A stretch of 64,000 nucleotides of DNA from contig BDDD01000080.1 of the NCBI GenBank assembly GCA_001972305.1, forward strand, positions 1,228,987-1,292,986. Direction: 5' to 3'. Source of the stretch: Cephalotus follicularis (taxonomy: Eukaryota; Streptophyta; Magnoliopsida; Oxalidales; Cephalotaceae). Within the stretch, counting starts at the first letter, position 1. The number at the start of each line of letters is the position of its first letter. The translations under genes and the position numbers were made by a program. The notes under the pieces were generated by a model that worked only from the letters and a program-made list of their open reading frames with translations, did not search any database and was not told the DNA's origin. Below are positions 48,010 through 64,000 of this stretch, piece by piece.

Positions 48010-49042
48010 CTATTTTTGTAGGTGTGCTTAAAGGCACTATCTAAGAAGACGCAATGGTACTTGGATAGTGGGTGTTCCAAGCATATCACGGGTGACAAAA
48101 GCCTCTTTGTCAACTTCGAATCAAAGGAAGGAGGAGATGTAACCTTTGGAGACAATGCAAAAGGAAAGATTAAAGGCTTTGGCTCCATAGGATGAGTTTG
48201 AAATGAGCATGATGGGAGAGCTCAACTACTTCCTAGGACTTCAAGTTAAGCAAATGAATGATGAAATTTTCATAAACCAATCCAAGTACGTCAAGGACCT
48301 ACTAAAGAGGTTTGGATTGGAAAGCACTAAAAAGAGTAAGACTCCGATGAGCACAACTACAAAACTAGATAAGGACGAGGAAGGTAAGCCTATTGACCAA
48401 AAATTATATAGAAGTATGATAGGATCTTTGCTTTATTTAACGGCTAGTAGGCCAGATATCTTGTTTAATGTGTGTCTATGTGCTAGATTTCAAGTATGCC
48501 TTAAGGAATATCACTTGCATGCGGTAAAATGAATATTTAAATATCTAGCGTATACACATTCCCTAGGACTTTGGTATCCTAGGAATTCGTCATTCGACTT
48601 GCATACATACTCCGATGCCGATTTCGGAGGCTACAAAGTAGATAGAAAAAGTACAAGTAGCACATGCTAATTTTTAGGTAATATGCTCATCTCTTGGTTT
48701 TGCAAGAAGCAAAACTCGGTAGCACTTTCTACTACCGAAGTTGAGTATATTGTCGCTGGAAGTTGTTGCGCACAAATAATGTGGATGAAACAACAACTTC
48801 TTGACTATGACTTTATTTTTGAAAAAGTGTCAATTAGATGTGACAACACTAGCGCTATATGTTTAGGAAAAAATCCCGTACACCATTCTAGGACCAAACA
48901 TATTGATATTATGTATCATTTTATAAAAGACCATATTGAGAAAGGTGATATTGAACTTATTTTCGTTCCGACTCAAGAACAAGTCGCGGACATTTTCACA
49001 AAACCATTAGACGAACAAATATTCTCAAAATTTAGATTGTAA
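48010..49042 (+). pseudogene. Protease start fused to RT/RNase H end (copia F), internal deletion
   Basis: The first part encodes the copia protease region (WYLDSGCSKHITGDKSLF; VTFGDNAKGKIKGFGSI) up to about 48193. From there the frame continues directly as FEMSMMGELNYFLGLQVKQ, the C-terminal part of RT, followed by IGSLLYLTASRPDI, YSDADFGG, SWFCKKQNSVALSTTEVEY and KHIDIMYHFIKDHIEKG of RNase H, with its stop at 49042. All of integrase and the catalytic half of RT are gone. Single stops occur near 48530 and 48670. Confidence 0.9.
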
Positions 49043-49175
49043 TTAGGTTTATGTAAAATTGAATGATTTATATGTTTATATGCTTGTATGTTTTTGCTTG
49101 AAATGAATATATGTTGATTGTTGCATCATGTGCATTCTTGCATTCATGATATCGATAAATCGGCAGAAAAACAGA

Positions 49176-49467
49176 GCAAAGCGCCGACGCCCAGAATGTA
49201 AGCGTCAATGCTTAATACTATGCTCGAAATTAGAACTTTGCAAAAAATGCAAAGCGCCGACGCCCAGAATGTAAGCGTCATCGCTTAACACTGCACTTAG
49301 AAATAGAGTTTTGCAAAATATGCAAAGTGCCGAAGCCTAAATTAAAAGCGTCAGCGCTTTAACACTAAAATTAGGGCTCGAAATTTAAAATTACACAAAG
49401 CGACGCCACTTTAAGTAAAAGCGTCAACACTTTAGTCAGATTATAAAACAGATTCCTTCATCTGTTA
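49176..49467 (+). repeat. 73 bp x4 tandem repeat carrying GCGCCGACGC/GCGTCAGCGC words
   Basis: Unit starts at 49176, 49249, 49322 and 49395 are exactly 73 bp apart. Each unit contains a CAAAGCGCCGACGCC-like word followed about 20 bp later by AAGCGTCA(A/G)(T/C)GCTT. The block lies between the end of pol and the start of the extra ORF at 49570. Confidence 0.92.
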
Positions 49468-49569
49468 AACATTTCTAGCGCAAAATATCAAATCCCAAAA
49501 CCCATATCCGGCGATTTTAGACAAACTTCATTCCCAAAATCGTTCCCAAACCACAACCAATCTTCAAAA

Positions 49570-50824
49570 ATGCCTAGAAATAAGCAAACTGAGGTGGGGC
49601 AAGGATAAAAAAAGAAGACGAAGCATCTTGGGGAAAAGAAGAAAAGAAAAGCTGCTGATCCACCCTCACCAGAAGAGAATCCTCCAGTCATAAGGTATCC
49701 CGAAGCTTATTTTGACCGCAAAATTCTTGTAGGAAAGATTTTAGATTTTGATTTTTGCAATAGAGAATGTTTTCCCATTGTAGGATGGCTATAAGCTCAA
49801 TGTTTATCTCTTTTGTTTAGCATAAATATGCCCTATTATCCTGAGCTTATCAAAGACTTTTATGTTAGGATTCTACCTAGCTCTAAGGTAGATTTAAACA
49901 CAAATGTTAAAAATACGGAGATAGGTGTTAGTTGCTCAACTCTAGCTACAATCTTAAAAATTCCAAATGAATATGCTAGAGGTAGAACCAAAGAAACTAG
50001 ATTATTAATGTGATTTTAATAAAGAGGAGTGTGTGAGAATGCTTTTTGGAGAGAATGTTGACTGTATGCAAAGAATGTACACTAGGAATCTAAATTTGCA
50101 TCATAGGTTCTTACACCGTGCCATTGCCACACGCGTACTACCTAAGGCCGGTGGATTTGATGAAGTCACCCACATGGAGGCATACACCATGTATCATTTG
50201 ATCACGGGCAAAAGGATTAATGCGCCCAATCTTATCATCCACCATATGTTAGCAATACAAAGTAGAGAAAATGCTAGGCTAGCTTATAGTAATATCATCA
50301 CAAAAATCCTCATGCATTTTGGAGTTGATTTTAGTGGAGAATTGCATCATACACTCCAAAGTAGATAAGTTAGGCAAGGGGACCCTAGGAAGAATGGGCT
50401 TTAAAAAGCATAAGAGGCTAGGCACTTGGATTCCTAGGGAAGAGGATTCGAATAGGATGATTGAAGATGAGGGTGGTGAAGAAATGGGTGATGAAGCTCA
50501 AGGAGAAGCTGCAAATGAGCCTCAAGTCGATCCGACACAAAATGTCCACACGCCAAACACTCAATTCGAAGAACTCTTGGAAGCGATCAAAGGAATACAG
50601 CAAGAGGTCAAAAACATAAAGCTCAATGTTCAAACCATCAAGAGAAGGTAAAAGAGAATGGCAAAAAGGTTTGTGGAAAAAGGAGAGGCTAGCAACGAAA
50701 GACTTATCACATCATCCTCAAGCGACGAACATGAAGCTGCTCAAAGAGAGGATGAAGGAGCTACTAATGAGTTAGGAGACTTGGATGGAAACAACGACGA
50801 CGAGGATACTCCCATGGACGACTG
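49570..50824 (+). pseudogene. Extra ORF downstream of pol in copia F (SIRE-type ORF), broken
   Basis: The ATG at 49570 opens MPRNKQTEVGQG, soon hit by a TAA. The reading continues through a lysine-rich stretch and AYFDRKILVGKILDFDF. It goes on through NMPYYPELIKDFYVRI and EIGVSCSTLATILKIPNEYARG, and after a frame change HRFLHRAIATRVLPKAGGFDEV and MEAYTMYHLITGKRINAPNL. After another change come an acidic linker, a short heptad-like LLEAIKGIQQEVKNIKLNV, and a Glu/Asp-rich tail ending in DDEDTPMDD near 50824. The layout (FYVRI / ILKIP / YHLITGKRIN) resembles the 'putative plant transposon protein' type found beside SIRE pol genes. I see no signal peptide or membrane segment, so an envelope role is not supported. 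Confidence 0.7.
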
Positions 50825-51474
50825 AGCATTATGCATTACATATTTCATTTTGCATCTTTGTTATTTTTGATATTGATGTTCTCGAAAAACAATTTGAAAG
50901 CTTATTTTCTGAAAAATTTATCTGTACTTCAATTTGGCATTATGTTTTTGAACCATGACTTGACAAAGTATATGGAATCTTCTTGTATATCTCGTTATGA
51001 ACTTAACAATTTGAATTTGATGTTGTGAATGAATGTTTTGATTTATGCTTGGTTTGTAATGTGTAAAATTGATGAGTACTTTAATAATCATGAATGGTTT
51101 AATATTCAATGAGTTGATGATATTAAGTTATACACTAGCTATCTTGAAATAGGATGTTATTGATAGTTGAATATGTTTAATGAAATGATTATAATTGTAT
51201 TGAGTGAAAATAGTTCAATCCTTTTTGAAATGATAACAAAAAGGGGGAGAAAATATTGGAAGAAATGAGAAAATATAGGAAGAGATGGGGAGATAATTGA
51301 TAGAGAGAAAGTAATGACAAGTTAATTACCCATTGTCACTCTAAGGGGGAGGTTATGAATTGAGGGGGAGTTAAAACTTTGTTTAACTTATGAGTTATGT
51401 CATTTTATGCATTGCAATACTCTTAACTTGTCTAAATGTATAGCAAATTTTGTCATCATCAAAAAGGGAGAGAT
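50825..51474 (+). other. Non-coding spacer and polypurine tract before the 3' LTR of F
   Basis: AT-rich sequence with no conserved ORF. AAAAAGGGAGAGA at about 51461-51473, immediately before the LTR TG at 51475, is the polypurine tract. Further GGGGGAG runs occur near 51240-51370. Confidence 0.75.
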
Positions 51475-52604
51475 TGTTGACATTTATGTCTCAATCCTAA
51501 TTTTGATGATAACATATTTGTATTTAACAAAGTTTCTTTTTGTGCAACCAAAGATAGAATGTTGCAAAAACAAATCAGAAAATTGCAGATACAGGTTAAA
51601 GCGTCGACGCTTTAGAAGTAAGCGTCAGCGCTTTGTGAAACCGTCGAAGGCTGGGTACAAAGCGTCAACAGTTGGAGCATTTCGAGCAAAGAAGAAATTG
51701 TCCAAACCGTCGACGCTCTGAGGAAAGCGTCAGCACTTTGAGCCTAGGTGCCAGCGCTTAAGAGGCCTATATCAGCGGTTAAAAACAGAAACTTTTGGGC
51801 CAATCAAAATTGCCCAAAGCGTCAACGCTCAACACAAACCGTCAGCGCTTTGAGGGAAACCATCGACCCCAAAACTCAAGACCGCCAGCGCTTAAAGCAG
51901 AGCTTTCAAATTCAAACTTCTAACGGTCATATAAGCGTCGACGCTTTGAAGGACTCCGTCGACGCTTTGCGCGCTGGAGACAATAACCGGCAGAGTTTTA
52001 ATGCTCCATCTTTGAAGCAACAAGCCCCAAGATACAACCAACGGATCTTTCAAGTCCAAAACGGCTATAAACATAATATTTCAAGTATTGAAGAAAGAGC
52101 ATAACACAAGAATACAGGTGAACAATATACAAAAGATCAATCAATACCAATCACAACAAGAGCAACCAAGATCATAAGCTTCATATCAAAGTTCTTTATT
52201 TGTGCCTTAGCATACATACTGTTCATATTAGTTTGAGAGCCACCATCTTGTAAAATCCAACCTTTGAGAGGTTAAGTTCAAACACAAATTCTTCATTGTA
52301 AACCTTGATTGTAATAGGGGAGTGAACCCAAAGATTGTAAGTGATTGAGGTCAATCACAAACAAAGTGTAAAGGTGCACCGAATAGCGCCTGCAAATTTA
52401 TTCGGAGACTAGTGGAAACTTAAGGAGATCCTTGGGAAAAGTGGACGTATGCAAGAGTTAAGCCGAACCACTATAAACCGTGTTTGCAACTCTATAACTT
52501 TCTCTCTTTAATTACGTTATCTATTTGCTTTTGTTTGCATATATAAATTGTGTTCTTAATATAAATTGAATTTGCGAAAAAGTTCATTAAATGACTAGAA
52601 ACTA
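51475..52604 (+). repeat. 3' LTR of copia F
   Basis: Matches 42906-44034 with scattered differences, many at CpG or TpG sites inside the GTCGAC array (51598-51975). It stops at GACTAGAAACTA, 28 bp short of the 5' copy's end, and joins LTR E sequence (GGCTGGAAG). Confidence 0.9.
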
Positions 52605-53340
52605 GGCTGGAAGATCTATGAGTCGGAGACTTGATCAGTCCATGACGAGTAGATAGATCTCCCACCCTTTTTGAAGGACTACCTTCCGTGGGATTGATCA
52701 CTGTTACTGATTGACACTGTATTGACCGAGGTTGCATGCTCTATAGGACATGATTGATTGATTGATTGGGTGTTTTATACACCACCATCGAGTGTCTGCT
52801 ATTGATTGATTGTTATAGATCCTATCCATATGCTCTGTTATGGGCCAATGTCATACGGATAGTTAGATCGCCAATTGTATTCATGCATTTGCCATATCAT
52901 GCATTGATATTGTACACAGCAAATTGATATTGTATAGACTGTCACGGATATTGCACATTGTACATGCATACATGCTGCAAGGGGGTTCTGCTTAGCCTTG
53001 TGGCTAACCCCATCCTTCGGGGTGGGGCTGTGTGCGCATTCTTATGTGGCACAGGTAGGGCAGAAAGTAGCAGCGGATAGAAGAACTGAAGGTTCGGCTT
53101 GACTGTTTTATCGACAAAGCTTGCATTGTAAATTGTATTGAAAGACTGTTTTGTAACGTATGGATGGTTTATTGCTTTGGTTTCCAAGAGAACTGTATTG
53201 TACTTTCCGCATATTGAAATGTATTGTAAAGTTTTTAGTTTTTCCGTATTTTTATATTGCTAGTCCTGACCATTGTATTCTGTATTGGATTGAGATTAAT
53301 GCCACGTGTTCGTCCTCCGGGCGCGGGGTGTTACAAGTTA

Positions 53341-55607
53341 ACCCAAGAAATGATCGCAATTCTGACACTTTGGTAGATGCAGACCAATCCACAATGGCTT
53401 GGAATTTTTTGCTATCAAAATCCGCACATGTCCTTTGGTAATAACATGACCAAGGAACATAATCTCTAAATGGGCAAAATTCACACTTCTCCTTCTTGAC
53501 ATATAGTTGGTGTTCTCTCAACCTATAGAACACTAACCTATTATGGGCTAGGTAATCTTCCAAAGACTCACTGTATACAACAACATCATCAAAATAGACT
53601 ACCTCAAAACGATCAATATAATCATAAAAGACATCATTCATCAGGTTGCAGAAAGTAACAGGTGTGTTAGTAAGGCCGAAAGGCATGACAAAGAACTCAT
53701 ATGAGACATAGCTTATTACGCACGTAGTCTATCCCTTATCACTTACAGCCATCCTGACTTGTCAATACCTTGACTAAAGATCCAGCTTTTGTAAAGATGT
53801 AAGCACTAGACAACCTATCAAATAAATTAGCCACCAATGGAATGAGATATATATTTGCTCTTGATTGTCACATTGTTCAATGCCTAGTAGTCCACCCACA
53901 TGAACAAAGACCCATCTTGCTTCTTTTGAACCAACACTGATGCACCATATGGAGCCTCGTAAGGATGAAAAAAGCTGCTTCTAGCAACTCAATCAATTAT
54001 TTTCGAAGTTCAGCAAGCTCCAAAGGAGACATCCTATAAGGTGCACTTGTTGGGGGATTGGAACCAGGGAATGTATCAATCTTGTGATCAATGGCACGAT
54101 GGGGAGGAAGTGTCTTGTACATCACATCAACAATTTTCTATCAATATCTGAGCCACTTCATCAACAATTTCCACAACAACATCTAGTTTCTATTCCACCA
54201 AAGTGGTAAGGTATGTTATCTCCCCTTTTTGCAACTCGTCGCTAATCTGCATAACGAACAACATACTCTGCTTGTTCTTGCTTCCACTATTATTTGGATA
54301 ATCAAATATCACTCCTTGCACAAAAGCAAGGTTTTGTATCATCGAAGATCATCAATTCGCATAAATAAGGCATAGGTACCACCTTATTTCGAATCAGAAA
54401 ATCGTTCCCAAAGATCACATCAAAATCATCCAACGGAACAACCATCAGGTTCAGTTGGTTTTTCCAAGCACCCATCTGCAATGGAACATCATGTGACATC
54501 CCTTGTACTGCATGTGCAACAACATTCATTGATTTAATTTTGCTTTGATGTTTACTAACTTTCAAGCCTAGTTTCTCTACCATTCTCTTAGTCACAAAGT
54601 TGTGAGTAGCACCAGTATCAATCATAACAACAATCTCCACGAAATTAAGAACAACTTTAACATAAAGAAAACCTGGATATCGTGCAGATTGTACTACTTC
54701 ACAAATGATACTCAAGACTTGTAGAGAATTGACTATTATTGGGCACTTTATGTCAGGTTTAGAATCATTCATCTCTTCAACTATTATCGCACTTTGTTTC
54801 TCTCGCTTTGGACAATCCTTTGCACAGTGGGGGCCATTGCATAGAAAACAGCCAAAAGTATACTCCGGCTTGCAACTTTGCCCTTCAAACTTGATGTACT
54901 TCATTTTACTGCCATTATCTTTCTTCTTATTATCTATCTTACCCTCTTCCTTCTTCTTACTCTTGCCCTTGTTAGGCTTAGGTTTGTTATAAGACTTGGC
55001 ACGATTAGCCCTACCAAGCTTGTAATCAACAAAATTGTCTGTAACAACCATTGCGGAAGGTAAGTCCCACACCTTGTCTCCGCAATTCCATTTGTGCCCA
55101 CGGTTGAAGACTTGACATAAAATTGAATAGTTTATCTTCATCCAACATGTTCTTGATATCAAGCATCAAAGAACTAAGTTGTTTCATGCCAATTTACCGC
55201 AACTTCTTCAACTGGTCCCTAACTACCCATGCTGTGTTGCAAGGAAGGAATTGATCTTTCAACTTCTTCTTTAGAGTTTCCCACGAATTGATCTTAGCAC
55301 GGCCCGAGTCAACATCATCATCAACACAAATTCTCCACCAGGGCTTGGAATTTCCGGTTAGATACATGCTTATGATTCTCACTTTCTCCATCTCTAGAAT
55401 ATGAACAACTTTGAAATACTGCTCCATGTCCCACAGGAAATTCTCGAGATCCTTGGCACTCCGTGTGTCAGAAAAGGCTTTTGATTCAAGGACTTTTACC
55501 TTCAATAGGATGTTTGTACTCCCTCCTTGAACACTCATGGCCCTTTTTACCATAATCATCTCTCTTGGAGGTCCTCCACCGTAGATTTGAAGGTTTCTGA
55601 AAATCAA
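53341..55607 (-). pseudogene. Element D gag, protease and first half of RT
   Basis: Minus strand from 55607. The gag part has DLENFLWDMEQYFK and TGNSKPWWR. The next frame (55162-54302) has a basic region, a CCHC-like CFLCNGPHCAKDC, an aspartic protease with an intact IDTGATHNFV site (near 54620) and DFDVIFGNDFL. A decayed RT start follows (about 54300-53700), and 53686-53341 reads MPFGLTNTPVTF, VVYFDDVVVYS (catalytic FDD near 53605) and ELRSFLGL, which ends at the AGTTA insertion site. Frameshifts separate the three open stretches. Confidence 0.87.
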
Positions 55608-57052
55608 CCTAAATCCATCACCACCTCAATGAATCTACTGTGTGTTTCTATGGAAAGTTTTGTGATTGACTTCTGAAGAGTCTTATCAACATAAACCAAA
55701 TCACCAACACGTTCAAGCAATGTATCTCCCCATCTGGTTGGGGTGTCCCAACCAATGCTTCCTATTGTGCCACGCTTTCATGTAGTGCATCAATCGTAGC
55801 ATCACCAGCCATGAATTAGAGCAATCCTTGCTGTGATACCAAATAGTCACAATTGCCTAGTGATGGCACTAAGAATGGATATTGGTCTCAACGATAAATT
55901 TAACACAATAACATATATTGTAATATTTTCAATTAAAAGGGATAAAGACACACAAGATTTACATGAAAATTCCCAAACTTTTCATTACTTCCACTTACAA
56001 GTATAAAAAGGATAACCTGGTCTCTTTACAAAAGCACACATTGCCTAAAGGGATCCAGGCTCAAGCTTTACATAAACTACATAACTAAATAATGAGTTGG
56101 ACAGGTGCATGGTTGCCACCTGTCCATGTAGTTGACATCCCAAATTGCTAGCCTTTGTTGGACACTCCTCATAATGCCAACAAATAATTTCAGCCCATAT
56201 AATCCATGCTTTATGCTCCAGCCACATTGATGAAGAATGATCATGCTTGGTAACCAACTGATAATGGGGTATAACCACCCTCATGTGTCCCGCACATGCT
56301 CCAGCCACTCATTTTTGCATATCAACACACCTAACTGAACCACACTAAAGCCCATATCTGCCAAGCACGTGCCAATGTAGACCTGTGTGCCATGCACATG
56401 CGTGGTGCCCGTTGTGTGCTATGCTTGCTTGCTATTGAGCTCACGCAGCTTGTGCAAACTGCCTGCCATGCACTATTATCGCACAAATGTGAGTTGGTTG
56501 TGCGCTACCCGTGCGCATATTGCCTATCAGCCAAGATAAATCCACCAAATACCTTGATTCTGTTTGGCATGCAATCCTTATGCCTGTGGTCAACATTAAT
56601 GCAAGGTATCATCGCATATTACTATCCCATGCCGCGTTCACGGGTCTAGCATATATATATACACACACACAGTGGCTTTACCTTGATAAGTTGAGAGTGT
56701 GTAATTGCATATTCTCAATTTTTTAAAAATAGAATCTATATAGTTCTCTCTCTCTCTCTTTTGCTCATTAATTTTGCATAACCTTCGAATGATTCTACAT
56801 ATTAAGTATTTTGCATTCCCTCAATTTTGCCTTGTCTATTTAAGTTGTTACTAAAAATTTTCCTGCTTTTACCTTTCTTTCCTATTTTTCACTAGTCATC
56901 ATCCGTTCACAAAATTCCAAACGGACCCGCTGTTTTGTTTTTTCAGGGGAAGAATAAAAACGTGAATTAAAAAAAATAAAATAATGGAGACACAACAAAG
57001 CAAAGCCAATAGCAAATTGGCAATCTAAAATAGGGTGGGGCAGGTGCGCCAC
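55608..57052 (-). other. 5' end of element D (primer-binding site, LTR-like) and upstream flank of the CK2 gene
   Basis: The primer-binding site is at 55830-55841, reading TGGTATCACAGC on the minus strand, one mismatch to the initiator tRNA-Met complement. The sequence to its right (from about 55854, perhaps TGCCTAGTGATGGC) should be the LTR of D. A minus-strand TATA-like CTTTTTATACTTG lies near 56013. I cannot fix the LTR's far end. A (TA/CA)n run is near 56651-56672 and a (CT)n run near 56742-56759. The promoter of the kinase gene should lie in the last few hundred bases, but no distinct box is evident. Confidence 0.5.
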
Positions 57053-63689
<6,637 letters not shown>

Positions 63690-64000
63690 GTAACGCTCGG
63701 ATTATATTTTTACTTTATAGGCATAGTATTGTTTTTATAGGCATAGTATTGTTATATTGTGAAAGAAATATCATTTAAGCAGAATACTTTTCCATCTGAG
63801 AACCAAATCAATGTCTCTTTATTGATTATTTTTAATTCACTTTAGCAAGTATATCATGGTATTAGAGTTTAGAATGCAAATATTTTATTTTCAGTATTCT
63901 TGTGGTCTGATAACTTCTTTTGTTGATGCAATGTTCATTGCAAAAATGTTATCCCATAACATTGGGTGCAAGCCTAGTATTGGTGTTTTCTTCATAATGC

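Larger units (their letters stand above)
42906..52604 (+). mobile_element. Ty1/copia SIRE-like element F, internally deleted, nested in LTR E
   Basis: Two LTRs (42906-44062 and 51475-52604) in direct orientation start TGTTGACATTTATGTCTC and are highly similar. Between them are a primer-binding site, gag (44128 on), a protease/RT fusion (about 48010-49042), a 73 bp tandem repeat, an extra ORF (49570-50824) and a purine-rich PPT (about 51461-51472). The last ~28 bp of the 3' LTR and the expected target duplication are missing, pointing to a small terminal deletion. Solo LTR G (45774-47693) interrupts gag. The long 3' region with an additional ORF is characteristic of the SIRE/Maximus lineage. 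Confidence 0.9.
41257..53335 (+). mobile_element. Solo LTR E, nested in RT of element D and itself split by copia F
   Basis: TGTAACTACCCG at 41257 and GGGGTGTTACA ending at 53335, flanked by the duplication AGTTA (41252-41256 and 53336-53340). Without copia F (42906-52604) it is about 2.4 kb (41257-42905 plus 52605-53335), with no gag, pol or primer-binding site, so it is a solo LTR. The first part has a CT-rich leader (41470-41520) and a GTCGAC-cored array (41970-42357). The second part has two hairpins, TTAGCC/GGCTAA and CCCCATCC-ttc-GGGGTGGGG (about 52992-53026). Confidence 0.9.
40094..55860 (-). mobile_element. Ty3/gypsy element D (minus strand), split by nested insertions and 3' truncated
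   Basis: Gag, protease and the first part of RT lie at 55607-53336. The rest of RT, RNase H and part of integrase lie at 41256-40094. Between them is solo LTR E (41257-53335), flanked by AGTTA on both sides; the RT motif SFLGL|NYYRRFI is split exactly there. A primer-binding site (TGGTATCACAGC on the minus strand) is at 55841-55830, and LTR-like sequence lies to its right. The element ends inside integrase near 40094, so its 3' end and 3' LTR are missing. The protease motif and CCHC spacing fit a Reina/Galadriel-like chromovirus group, which I infer only loosely. Confidence 0.85.

Noticed and set aside
49488-49691. Minus-strand Phe/Gly-rich ORF
   Set aside because: It is a shadow of the lysine-rich start of the extra copia ORF on the plus strand.

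Overview
The window is eukaryotic nuclear DNA, almost certainly from a eudicot plant. It holds two intron-containing housekeeping genes with canonical GT-AG junctions, separated by and filled with decayed LTR retrotransposons whose primer-binding sites match plant initiator tRNA-Met. Nothing bacterial is present. The species cannot be named from what is visible.

Left part (1-34170): repeat-on-repeat. The oldest layer is a tandem array of a roughly 460-486 bp unit (12369-12580 and 15231-16434). Into it went a minus-strand Ty1/copia element (A, running off the left edge, 5' LTR at 10589-12368), a 2.6 kb solo LTR (12581-15225, target duplication GAGAT) and a Ty3/gypsy chromovirus (C, 16435-30831). 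Copia A was itself hit by gypsy element B (4594-10412, target duplication GATAC). Element C was hit in gag by a solo LTR related to B (20434-23129). Element C's 3' LTR is cut off by a minus-strand LTR-like block (about 30832-34170) that carries a 5S-rRNA-like stretch.

Gene 1 (35837-39690, +) is a five-exon gene for a chloroplast RNC1-type protein. It has two RNase III-like domains with degenerate catalytic signatures, and the family acts in group II intron splicing.

Middle part (40094-55860): a four-level nest. A minus-strand gypsy element (D) has its reverse transcriptase split by a solo LTR (E, target duplication AGTTA). E contains a SIRE-like copia element (F), and F's gag zinc-knuckle array is split by a further solo LTR (G, target duplication TCTTC). 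F has lost integrase and half of RT but keeps an extra ORF downstream of pol.

Gene 2 (57053 to beyond the right edge, +) is the catalytic alpha subunit of protein kinase CK2; six exons are visible. Introns 2 and 3 each contain a non-autonomous Mutator-like element with gene-like cargo. The first cargo resembles a piece of DNA polymerase delta subunit 3.

The most unusual signal is a set of short palindromic words with a GTCGAC core. One form is GCGTCGACGC, the other CAGTCGACTG. They occur as irregular arrays in LTRs, leaders and inter-ORF regions of unrelated elements (copia A and F; gypsy B, C, E and the solo LTR at 20434). Two sister LTRs carry different words at the same LTR positions. This looks like arrays of binding sites or RNA structure under lineage-specific turnover.
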